A DNA stretch of 64,000 bases from Heliopora coerulea. Lineage: Eukaryota; Cnidaria; Anthozoa; Scleralcyonacea; Helioporidae. Below the pieces are notes generated by a model. That model worked only from the letters and a program-made list of their open reading frames with translations. It did not search any database and was not told the DNA's origin. The position numbers were made by a program, and so were the translations under genes. Location: assembly GCA_030142905.1 (NCBI GenBank), contig JASJOG010000202.1, positions 124,001 to 188,000 on the forward strand, read 5' to 3'. Positions 26,101 through 39,028 of the stretch are shown piece by piece (within the stretch, counting starts at the first letter, position 1; each line of letters opens with the position of its first letter).

Positions 26101-29100
26101 TGTCAGGAAATTCTCAAAGTGTGGATGGACTAAGTACACTGGATGTAAATTCTTTAAATGAATTGTTTTGTTCAGCCCAACAACAACAACCACAATGTCA
26201 ACAACAAATAACGACTCAAAATACAGGCTTGTGTGAAGTAGAAGTAGATCCATTCAACACCGAAGTCGAAGAGGAAGATGTGTCTACAGAGTTTGACACA
26301 GAAGTATTTATCGAAGAGCTTCGAAAGTTTGGTTGCCTGTGGAATACATCTCTGTCGTCATATAAAGACAGAAACGCCAAAAATAATGCATGGCAAAAGC
26401 TCTCCAGTTTGTTCAATAAAGATGGTAAGTATTGCATGAATTTATATATTCAGATAAAAAATTATAGATGGTCTATTTGGGAACAATTTCCCATGGACGT
26501 AATTTAACAAAACCTGGCTAAATACTTAGAATATCTTGCGAAGGCCAAATATGGGTAATATTTTAGGTTATATCATATCAGTTCAATTCGCAAACTTCTC
26601 AATAAACTGTTTTTGTTTTGAATTTTTAATTATCAACTGTTTATAGTTTCTATAGATTTTAATAAATGTTTTTATTTTAAACTTTTATTTCTGTGTTTGC
26701 AGTGGAATTTTTGAAAACCCAATTAAAGTATTTGAAAGACAACCTCAAGAAATGTCTTGATAGAAGATCGAAAGCTACAAAATCTGGAGCACAAGCATCA
26801 AGATTGCCCAAATGTAAATATTTCGACCAACTGGGTTTTCTGCGCACAAAAGTTGTAAACAAACCTACAGAAAGCAACCTAACGGCATCAACTGGATTAG
26901 AAGATTCACCTTCTGTAGAGCCAACTGATCTGAAAAATAGAACTGGATCGAGCAACCCAGGGGTTGGAGTGCGGGAGAAAATGAAGCCCGCAAAATTCAA
27001 TCTGCGCCATATTGGAGTGACCACTTTCTCGGTAACGTTGTTGTAAGGCTATTGTGAAAATGAGGAAACTCGTACGTAGGGTTGTAGTAAACGAAGAAAA
27101 AATGTGAAAGGAAACGACAACACATCCCAAAGTGGTAGTGAGGGATCTGACGATGAAGAATCCAGGCTAGAAAGAAAATTTTCACGGACATTTCACTGGT
27201 AAGTATGGGGTGTCATTACCGTCAAAACTATTATGGTTCGTTATTATCTACCGGTTCATTACTATACAGTTTTTTGTTATTATTATTCTCAAGTTCATCA
27301 TGATCATGCAATGTCCAGTTATTAATTTGCATTTCTTTGTTATTATTATGCACTGTTGATTTGTTATTATTATGCGCTGTTTCTTTATTATAAAGCATTG
27401 GTTTGTATTGGTACACGCTGTTTCGTTATTATTGTGCAATGTTTCATTATTTGTACCGATTTGTTATTATTAGGCACTGTTTCAGTATATTTTGCAATGT
27501 TTCGATATTATCATGCACTGTGGCATTATTATGCAGTGTTGTACTATTATCATCACTTAGCAAAATTTCATGTGCGTGTGAGTAGCTGGTACGTTGAGCA
27601 GGGCAGAAAGACAAACGAACATGGTGACAGATTTCATTGCCGAGTTGAAAGACGTAATAACATCCAATTTAAGGGAGATTGTTTCTAGTGTTCATAGTGC
27701 TGATAATTTTGACATAGCAGAAGAGCTTCAAGAAATTCAGAAGCTTGTCATTGTCTTAGACTCCTTGACAAGAATACCAGAAGAAATGTTCAACTTGTTG
27801 AGCAGTGCATGGTCAATTTTAGAGTGCTCAGGGATGAACATCAAAGAAAATGCTGTTTTCACTGAATAACCAGGTAGACCAAAGTATGCAGTTAGCAAGG
27901 AACAGCTTGCAATGCTTGTAAAAGCCAGGTTTAGTATCTGTTCAATTTCAGAACTACTTCATGTGAGTTCATGGACTGTAAAAGGACAAATGCAAGAATA
28001 CAGTCTTTCAGTGCATTCCCTTTACACAGAAATACAAGATAATCAGACGACATAGTGAGAGCAACTAAAAGAACAAATCCAAAATGTGGATTAAAAATGT
28101 TGATGGGACACCTTGGCTTAAGGGGTATATTCATCATCAGACATTATATGAGAGAAGCTCTTTCATGAGTTGATCCCCAGGGAGTGGCTACTTGATGGTG
28201 CATGGTAATTAAATTATGTATATACAATGGAACAAGGCCACTTGGACTCTGGCATTTTGATGGCAATCATAAACTTGTCAAATGGTGTTTTGCTGTTCAC
28301 AGGTGTGAGGATGGCTTCACACCTGTGTATTTACCCTGCAACGCTAACAATGAAGCTGCCACAGTATTTCAAAATTTCATAAAAGCAGTAGAAAACTGGG
28401 GATTGCCCTCCAGAACCAGGTGTGATGTTGTTAGGGAACTGAAAATGTGGATGTTGTCAAGAATAAGTTAAACACTTGTGGTCCAGGTAAGGGGTCAGCT
28501 CTTGTGGGTAAGAGCATGCACAATCAACAAATTGAGCACCTCTAGTGGGATGTATTTAAGGATGTTTTAAAGAATTACCACAAGCTGTTTTCATTAATGG
28601 AAGATCTGAATATCTTGGACTCTTAAGCAGAGAATGACTTATGGTGCTTACATGATGCATTCCTTCATCACATAAACCATTTTTTGGATGAATGGTCTGC
28701 TGCCTGGTTGAGACATCCCATGTCCACAGCAAACAACTATACTCCCCTTCAGCTTTGGGTCCAAGGTTCATTGATGACATCTGAAGAAGGTACCAATCCT
28801 GCTGAAGTAACTGACAAGTATGGTATTGACTGGGATGGACCTATCCCACTTGATGACAGTTCAGTAGACATTCTACCAACTAGTCCTGCTTTAACAAGTG
28901 AACAACTTACACAGTTTGATGAAAGAACTATGATACTTCAAGAATCAACATTAACAGAAGACAAACTTAAACTTTACAAACTGGCTAAAAAATATCTTCA
29001 CCCTTAGTTAAATGTCAAATTCATGGCACCCCTCTGAATGAGCTACTTTTCTCACAAACCAAAATGCAACATCAGTTAGAACAAGGTCATTGGTTGCTTT

Positions 29101-30534
29101 TATTGTGTATATTTGAATTGAACTTGTACAATTCATTTTATAGATCAACAGCAAAACAGTTTCATTACAATTCTAAACACAACTGCATTGAAAAATTAAA
29201 ATTACTTCATATAACTAAACCTTTAGACACCTTTAAAAGGCAAGTGTTATCAAAGCAAAATTTGCCTCAAATACCATCAATATATATTTTAATGGTTTAT
29301 TTCTTTAAAAATTACTAAAGCAATGGCATTAAAACATTATATTGCAAATATGTGCAAAATACATATCCTGATAAACATTTTCCTGTTTCAAATGACTGTG
29401 TAGTGCAGTTCATTTAAAGGTTCATCAGAGTTTAAGAATCCAAATATCAATGAAACAAGCATAACTGAAACAGCCACCTGTAAATTGTGGTAAAACTGTT
29501 AATAAATTACTTTAGCATACTGGAGACCAGTTTAACAAATTACATGTCATAGTACAGCCCAGGAATCTTCAATTGGCAGCTTGCTGTTTAGATGTGGCCC
29601 ATGATACCTTAAATCTATCAAAATTTTGTGGCTTGGGAATGCCAAACAACCACGGCCTTTTCCATCCATAAAACCTGGCACTGTAAAAGGAAAAATCTCT
29701 GGCCTCTACAGTATGTAGACTATGCAGTTGATCTCGAAGTGCAGTACACACCACCAACATGATCACTTGTTGCTCAATAGTCGATTATTTATCACAGGAA
29801 AATAAGTAATTTTAAAGAAAATTGGACAATTTTAAAGGCTGTTTTCTCTCTTCAGCATGTTTTCACTTAAAATTTGATAATTATATGCTAAGAACCTACA
29901 CACATTGAAAGTTCACCAATTTCTTTGATCTAACCTACACAAAATATACGGCTCACCTTGAAAAGTGGTCACTCCAATATGGCCACCACAGCTGACTTCC
30001 GGCTTCACTTTTTGAACATTAGTTGCTCAATCCAGTCCTATTTTTCAGATCAGTAGTACAGCCCACAGCACCTCCTCATTCCCCAACCTCATCAATATCT
30101 TCCCTGGAGCCTACATATGTGACAACATTAACCAAGGATTGCTCAAACTCTGCAACAGGAAAAAGAAAGTCACCAACTACAGTGATTCCTCATATACCAG
30201 CTAAGTATTCTAAGTCAAAGGCTGAAATGTCTTATGCTGTCGATACATTGTTGGTAAAAACTCTAAAAGATTTGCAAGGTCCTCCCTCAAGTACCTGTTG
30301 GTGTTGTTGATGAGGATGAAGATACATTGTTTTGCAAGAGCCTTGTACCAGTGCTAAGAAAGTTACCTGCAAGGAAAAATAGACTTGGTGATGTATAGTA
30401 ACTACTGTAAATAGGTAATATCTGTTGTCTGGTTTGTAACTTTGTTTCTTTATTTTTACAACTTAGCTAAGTTACAAAAACACACTTAGCCAAAATGTTG
30501 AAGTGATATTTAAATGTTACATTTCACATTACGT

Positions 30535-30579
<45 letters not shown>

Positions 30580-33500
30580 ATATGTATGAGTAAATTTCAT
30601 CTTACTGAGTGTAGATGTTTGTAAGCTTGGATATATTTATGATGAAAAGCTTGTTCTCAAGCTTTATCTCAAGGTTGAAAGAGTAAAAGAATAAAAAATC
30701 ATGCATGAAAAGGTTAACCCTTTAACGCGTGAATTTTTTTTCTTCAGTACTTTGTTCTGTCTTTGTTTTTCGTTTGTTCCAGCTCTCACTGGTTCTTTCG
30801 TTCTTAGGTATCCGATATATAGGACACTCAGGTTAAAGGGTTAACGTGATATAATGCGTTTTTCACTCAGTCTCCAGAGATTCGAGTAGCAAAGGGCATG
30901 GCGACCATGTAGGTTTGCCTGACAAAAGACGATAATCGAAGTTCTTCTATTAAGAAACTCCAGTATGGTGGCTTTGACGTCAATTGAAAATGATTTAACG
31001 GTTGATACGTACAAGTAACCGAGAAGACATTACTCCATATCACTACACTGATTGAAGCTCCCCATATTCATGGAAGCAGTAATCTAGCGAACTTTCTCAA
31101 AGCAAAATTTGAGGCCATTGTTCAAGTTAAAAACAAGGGCAGCCGAATGATTTTAGTTACGCAAATAGTCATGTTAAAAGACTGACCTCAGTTCTCTCAT
31201 CCATTTCTCGTTCTCCCATATTCTCTTCCCCAGGTGCCGTAACTTCTCTCAGCGTGGTCACACCAAAACTTTTTAGGCTCTGAGGCCACGAAAACCGGAT
31301 GTCCTAAATACTAAGACATCCGGTTTTTAATAATCGAACCGAGTTCATATAATTTTTATTCGGTTTATTGTATTCAAGCAGCCAATCATATTGTGAGATG
31401 TCTGTGTCTATGGAAATCTAAACGTTGTCATACGGCAGAGCTAAAATGTGACGGGGATCTGGTAATGAGAATGACTCTCCCAAACTTCCCCTAGTGTTCA
31501 TATTTTACATGTAAAGGACGAGCCCGAGTTTTCTTTGAGCAGATAGACGAGGGTGAAGGACACGCTGACTACCGCTCATGGAAAACGAGCGCGAGTTGTC
31601 GAGTAGTTTTTGGTGTAAATTTGCCGTCTTACCAATTTAAATATAACAGTAAGATCAGCATAGATTGGATTATGGATTACTGATTATTGTTATTCTTTTG
31701 AAATCGCTCTTTTAACTGTAGTGATGTTCTTTTGTTTACATCAAAACATAGTAAATGAACGTTCGGTCATCAGAAGGTTGCGGGTTCGATCCCCGTCTGG
31801 GGCTCAGAAATCGTTTTCCTGAAGATACAGCTTGACGAACGTTCATCTATCATTTCAAGATATCTCTAAGCTCCCACATTTCTAAAAATAAGGATAATAA
31901 GTTGTAAGATAGCTCGTGAAATTCAAGGATTTGTGACATAAAACGACAATTTTCAACGTAGTAGAAGCACGGAAAACGTTTTATATTTCCTGAATTTGTT
32001 TATATTGTAAATACGAACTGTATTTAAACTACGTTGTTTATTTTCCATTTTTCCACCCTTTCTATTTAATAGTGCACTATACAAATGAAGGGAAAGCGAA
32101 GTATTGGGAAAAAGAATACCATAGCCAAGCACAAACTATTGTTGAAGAATTTCGACTTCGAAAACACGCCAGAAACGTATGTCAATAAATACATTTACAT
32201 AACTAGAAACAAAGCTGGGTATGGGAGTTAACGTACTTATTACATTATCCAAAGAGTGTTTATGCACTTTGGTTGGGGTTACGTTAAATTTCCTGGTGAA
32301 CTTACCAGAAAATAGAGAGTCCTCTCAGAAATCTTTTACTCGTCAGTAAAAATATAGAAAAATTGTTGTAAGGCTCTTTAAACCTGACTAGGTTAGTCTA
32401 TAAAAGAGACTTGGTTTCTGCAGGCTGTGACAACAACCACCACCACTCAAACTGTCGCAGTACACCATGGCCACTGGTATGGAGCAAGACAGGATTAGTT
32501 TTCATTTAGTACAACGGTTCTAAACCTTTTTTTGGATTGAAGCCCGCAGTCTCATAATGAAACCTGATGTCGCACCCTACTGAGCACAGTCAACCCCAGT
32601 TCTATGCCCACGCCAGCGCCTAACCCTTGAGCAATACCGGACTGAATAAATGTAGTATATCGTTGTTTAATTCAGTAGTGCTGAGTTAGTGTTAGAATTT
32701 AACACTGAATGGCTATAAGATACTTTAAAATGTAGTGGCGGTGAACGACAATTGAACGCCTATCATTTGCATCGAATGCCCGCCTCTCTGCTGCCTTAGT
32801 CCCATCGCCCCCCGACGTTTTCTGAACACACACTGGGAGGCTGTACCGCCCCTACTGAGAAACGCTGATTTAGTGGACTTCATTCCAAAACAAGTTTTCT
32901 TTGCCGAAGATCGATTGTACTGGAAAAACCCGGAGTGAAAGGAACCCGACTTACAGTTAGCCTAGTTTACACAGAACTGCAACAGATAGAGATTAAAGAC
33001 CAATCACAGCAGAATTTTGTGGAAAAATACAAAATGAATGGACCAGTTGATGAAGGTAAGCGAAGACAACTGCGTGTGCTAACGTGTGAGCGTCCAACTG
33101 ACGTCATTTAATTCCAACTGGAGATACTTATACTTTTGTTATATCTGCAGTTTCTGGTGTAGTATTGGTTGTTGTACATAGTGGTTCAAAACTTCTTCCC
33201 ATGGATTCTGATGGCTTCAGTGACCCGTATTGTATTATAACAGCAAATAAACATCTGGTAAGCTTAATGTTTCTTGCATATCCACCTTTACGATTGCTTC
33301 GAAAATTTTGTGCAATGCGACTTGTTGGTCAACTCAAACCCGCACAGAGTTAGGAGGCAATTGGGGCAGTTTAATTGCTTCGGACCCATTGCACCAAAGA
33401 AGGCTCCTAATTATATGCATTTGTAAAATGCATGGCCGGTGAAGGTTTTGAAGGCTGGGCCTATCAAAGTCTCTCAACGAGACAGGGTTTATCACAGGTT

Positions 33501-36500
33501 TGGACTGCAGTTTTAGGATAAATATGAGTGCCCAGCACAAAACGAGGAATAAAGCCATGACTAGGATAAAAATGAAGCTTTATCAAGTGTTCTAACGTTT
33601 CGTCGCATCACGCAACATCATCAGAGTAGAGATATAATTACAGTTTACAATGAATAAATAGATAGCTATTATTAATTATAATATTGTTTTTCTCGCGAGC
33701 AATTCAAGAAACTCACATTTTTCAGTTAACGAGTGTCATTTTCTTTTTAATGGTTTCCTTTACGAACAGATAGATAATATTACCGTGGGCTGCCCCCTTG
33801 GCTCCCTTTTCACTGATATATTTTCATCATTTCATGAAAGAAGTTGGCTCAACAACTGTACCCCTGACTTTAAGCCCTCATATTATCGACGCTATGTTGA
33901 TGACTGTTTTTTATTATTTCATTCTTCAAATCATGTTCTTTTATTTCTTGATTTCCTGAATCATCAACATCCTAATATTAAATTTACTTCTGAAATCGGA
34001 TCCAATAACACGCTTCCTTTTCTAGATGTCAAAATCACACGCTCCGATCGATCATTTTCGACTTCAGTTTATCACAAGCCTACTTTCACTGGCTTGTTTA
34101 CCAACTTCGACAGTTTTATTCCTCTTCCTTACAAAAGAAGTTTAATTTTATTTTTATTACACCGTTTCTTTAACCTTTGCTCTAATCATGAAAACTTTCA
34201 TAAGGAACTTGACAAATTCAAAAAAAATTTAATCTTAATGGTTATCCCACTCTTTTGATAAGTGTGTTTGCTTATTTTTGGATAAAGTTTTCGTTTCAAG
34301 GCCATTGCTTCACAATGTTTCCAAAAAAGTTTTGTATTTCTGTCTTCCTTTCACCGGCACTCACTCTCTTCAAATCCGCACACAAATTCTTAGTCTTTGT
34401 TTTTCCGCCTTACCCCACGTTAACATTCGTTGTGTCTTTCGTCCAACCAGACGTCTTTTCCACTTTTTCACCTTTGATGACAGAATTCCCAAAGGTCTGA
34501 GGTCTCATGTTGTCTACTCTTTTACATGTGAATGCTGTACCGCATTGTGTGTGGGTCAAACGACTCGAAATTTACACACACGAGTCTAGGATCATTTGGG
34601 AATCTCTGCCCTTACTGGCAAAAAACGTCTTAATCCTTCACCGTCTCGCGTTCTGTCACATCTTTCCGAAACTGGCCACTCTGCATCTCTTGACGATTTC
34701 AAAATTCTTTCTTCTTGCACTTCAACCCCTGAACTTTTGATAAGAGAACGCCTCTTATCTCAAAACTTAAACCATCTTCAAATGGCAATCTTAGCTCTGT
34801 TCCTGTTTTGTTATTTTAATATTCTTAACACTGTTATTTCGTATTTCCGACTTATAACTTCCTGTAATATAATACCAATATCTATCTATTTATTCACTGT
34901 AAACTGTAATTACATCTCTACTCTGATGTTGCGTGATGCGACGAAACGTTAGTGCACTTAATAAAACTTCATTTTTATCCTTGTCATGGCTATATTCCGC
35001 GTTTTGTGCTGGGCACTTATATTTATCCTAAAACTACGATTTCCATCTGGCTCCTCGCTGGCTACAGGCTTGGACTGGCCATTGTGCCATCGCGCCACGG
35101 AACAATGGTTGACTATTTTTACATGGCACAATGGCACAATGGCCAGTCCAAGTCTGGGTTTATCAAGATTCAACAGACAACAAAATTGAAATGGATTAAA
35201 GGAGAAAAATTTAATGTAATTTTCGTAATTATAGATAGATCGATAAAACCTTTATTCCCATAGGGTAATCTCATCAGACAATAGACTGTCTATTGTCGAA
35301 GAAAGCCCCATATTAAAATGTTATATGCCTACTAAATCATAACATGCCTCAATACTATAAACGAAAATTAATGAGAAAAATAAATAGTTAAAAATAAATA
35401 CACTGAGAACACTTAAAATAATTAAAAACCTTACAGCCATTATAGTAAAAAGATTTTTTTGGCAAACTCAGTCCTAACTCTTCACAAATGTAATAAATTG
35501 CTCTGTCGAGTTGTACGTGTAACAATGTCACGATTAAAAGTAAAACAATTTTGTAAAAGTTGCGGAACATGTCCCAGTAAATACTTGTTAACTAAACCAA
35601 AAGCATGTAAATCACGCAGACGTTCCAAGAATTCTCATCATAATTTTTCCAAGGCCTCTGCATCCTGTTCATACTTCACCACAATCCTGGCTAAACGTTC
35701 AGTTCATCCGCATCCAATATGTTACAGCAACCCCAAGCGGAGTAGCTATAGTCAAAAATTGAAATTATATATTATCTTCTTTAGATTAAAACTACTGACC
35801 ACGTTCCTAATAGCACCAACCCGGTGTGGGAAAGCTTAGTGGAGTTTCTTGTGATAAACTTTGATCAGGTCAGTGGGCAACAAATTTCCCATTCCTTGTA
35901 TTAATATATATCAAGCTGTTGGTGTCTTTTTTTAAGGACCCAGTTAAACAACACCAGATTGCTTTTCGTATCCGATTCCGTTGAACTAATCCTATCCCAA
36001 AAGAGTACATTTCTTTTCGTGGTTAACTTTATCATTCACTTGGAGCTGTCTTCCGCCCGTATGAAGTTTCATCTTTTCTCTTTTCGGCTGATTTCCATCA
36101 GGTGTAAGAAAATCACTCACCAGCAGTCTTCTTGAAGACCACGTTAATCTAGACAATAAACTTCAACAAGTCGCTTAGCGAATATCTTATCGATATATCA
36201 GGTCAAATTTCCTTACCTTCCTCATCACAAGTTCCTGCAATTCCTACATATCAATACCTTCAGGTCTTGGGACGAACCCTTTGCTGGGAATCTCTTTGGA
36301 TGGAATATTTTTCCCCTTATCAGATTTTGTTTCAGCAAAAACTAGCGATTAAATTTTTGCGCAGGTGAGAAAGGATTTGTGAAAGTTTTACAGAAGTGGA
36401 CTTCCGCAAATCTTCCCATGATGAAGGGGTAATTTAGTCGTTAATATGCCTCAAGTGGTGATATCTCTTCGTAATACTGCAATCTCCGAGGAAGATGTTG

Positions 36501-38992
36501 AGAAACCTTAGCTACGAAGGAGAAAACCGGTTGATATGTTTGATTTCCCTACGCGGTGTATGCTGAAGGAAAAAGGTCTTTTGCCACCTTGATTTTCTTC
36601 ATTTTCCTAATTAGTGATGGATATTTGTCACCAGACAAAGGATTTTTCGTTTCCTAAATCTCCCTCATGTTTCTTAGCAGAGCATTTAGGAGACAAAAAC
36701 CAAATTTCCCTCTTATTTGAGCAAAGAGGAAAATTAGTTGAGAACAAAAGAAACCGAGGTGATCATGGCATTACGAAAATAATTGATAAGTTCTTTTTTT
36801 ACCAGATCACATTATCTTTCTTGGTTTATGATCGAGACAATAACTGGCAAAGCAAGTCAGACGACTTTATGGGATCTTGTAACGTTCAGCTTTCTCTTGT
36901 AAGTATGTTTATCCCGAGTTGATAAAAATAAACCTATAGAAACATTTAATTTATGCTGTAAACTCTGTCGCTTGAAATTAGCTGGTTAAAAAAAAATAAT
37001 ACGCCGCATTAATCCAAGACTGCCAGAATTTAACTGATGCAATGGACTGAGGGCATGCAGTCCCAGAAAACTTTGAAATCTTGACATCTTGAAACACCAT
37101 TTCTAGCAATCCCAGACGACAGTTTCTGTCAAAAATGCTTGGTAAATTGATCGTCGTTTTGTGCTTGTTTTTTATAAAAAATGCTACTGTAGTGAAAGAC
37201 AAAGTATCGTAATTTCTCAAACTGAGACATATTCATCGTGACGAAGTTTGAGAAATCCGATATTACTGACTTATGAAAAAGCAACCAGTCTAATTCATGC
37301 CCTGGTCATTTTCTCCACCTGTTTACCACTGGCGCCATTTTTTAACTGGGTCTCCGAAGGATGTCAGCACTTTTAGAATTTGGCAAAAATATCTTCCTGG
37401 ACTACTTATTCCTTGATGCAGATGTCAAATTCGGGATTTTTTCCATCCCGACGGCATGTAAATCGGGATATGGGATTTTCAAGCAAAATCCGGATGGTTG
37501 GACAGTCTGTAAGCCTTTCCAAGTCTCCGCCAAGCTATAGGAACTTGACTTTTAGAGAATCACCATTCAGGTTTTCGAAAGTTGTTTTATATTAACAAAC
37601 GGAAAATTGCTGATTGTCTCTGTGCTGTGATGGAAACATTTATGACATCACGTCCATCGGAAAAATGCTTGATGGAATCACGGGACATAGCCCAGCGTTT
37701 TTAGATATTTTTCGGTTGGCTTTATTCCAATCCTCGTGACGTCATCCTCTGTTCTCTAAGATAAAATGAAATGTCTTCACCGTGTCTCTGTAATCTCAGA
37801 GAAAATGAGGCTCGTCCAGTCAGAGCCTGCGTAGGGTGAGTATTATTTTATAATGACAAAGAGCGTGAATTGTAGTGGCGAAGTTGGTGTACCAGTCTAC
37901 CAGATAATAAAATATCGACTAATGAAATATACACCAAGATAGCAGCTAGGAAGTCTAGTCGTAAAGACCAAAGTAAAGTAAAGAGTTAAAGTAAAGACCA
38001 ATGTCTGGTGGTAAAGGCAAGCTCAACAGTTGAGGTTGAAAAGTATGTTCTGCACATTATGCTTAGATTTTTTTCCAACTCGTGTTTTAAAATAAATAAT
38101 ATATCCATCAGGTCGAGTGAACTGGTTTCCATATCCATTTTTAAAAGCTCGACTAAATTACCTGAATATCGTTTTTTTCAGGAAAATCCCGTCAAGATTC
38201 GGCAAGAAGTTGAACTACTCTACAAGATATTTGGTGGCAAAGGCTCGAAGGACGCTGTTATGAAAGCAGGCACCATTTGTGTATCTGTCGTGTTCAGACC
38301 TGTTGCTTCTGTTGCTCAGTCAGGTATAAGAATATTGATTACTTGTTACATTGAGAGATATATATTTTAGAAATGTGGGATAAATTCGCGAAGAATATTC
38401 GCCGAAAACATCGGAGGAGAAAAGTAAGCATGTCTTTATCACTTATAAAGACACGACACGGTTATGATTTTCCTTTGTGTTTTCCTCATGGATTATTAAT
38501 GAGTTTCTGAATCGTTCTTAAGACGTGCCTGAACCTGCAAGTTGTTCTGTTTAGATTAACTCAGAAATTTTCCCGCTAAAACGTGCCGGTCTATACGGAA
38601 AACTTGTTCCATGGCTTTGCAGCCAGTCAGCACGCTTCATTTGCAAACAGACCTGAAAACGACCCCAGCCATACATTTCGTTTTATTGCACATTCATTAC
38701 TTACTACAGATGTCAACCTAGATGAAGATAGATATGTTTACCCTGATGCTGAAGCTAAAGCTGATACAGAAACAGCCCCAAGGACCAGCGGTTACGGACA
38801 CAAACATGCATGCACAGACACTTGAACACACGGACGTACGGACTCATGGACATGAGGACATGAGGACAGTCAATCATACTGACAAAAGCACCGATAGGGA
38901 CACTGCTCACAAACACAGATACATACAGGCAAAAGCAGGGAATAGATATATATAGAGACAGACAGACAGACAGACAGACAGATAAATAGATA

Positions 38993-39028
<36 letters not shown>

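Larger units (their letters stand above)
26923..30055. mobile_element. Integrase-core DNA transposon inserted in the MADF gene
   Basis: The terminal inverted repeats are about 100 bases: left AACTGATCTGAAAAATAG, right complement TACTGATCTGAAAAATAG, with CATATTGGAGTGACCACTTT at the inner end of both. The 8-base flanks GTAGAGCC (26915-26922) and GTACAGCC (30056-30063) are an imperfect target duplication. Deleting the insert with one flank copy joins SVEP to TAPPHSPTSS in frame. Contents: a degenerate integrase gene (27594-29008) and a TTATTATGCACTG minisatellite. Confidence 0.82.

Noticed and set aside
27248..27585. Tyr/Cys/Asn-rich small proteins on both strands
   Set aside because: They are translations of the TTATTATGCACTG minisatellite.
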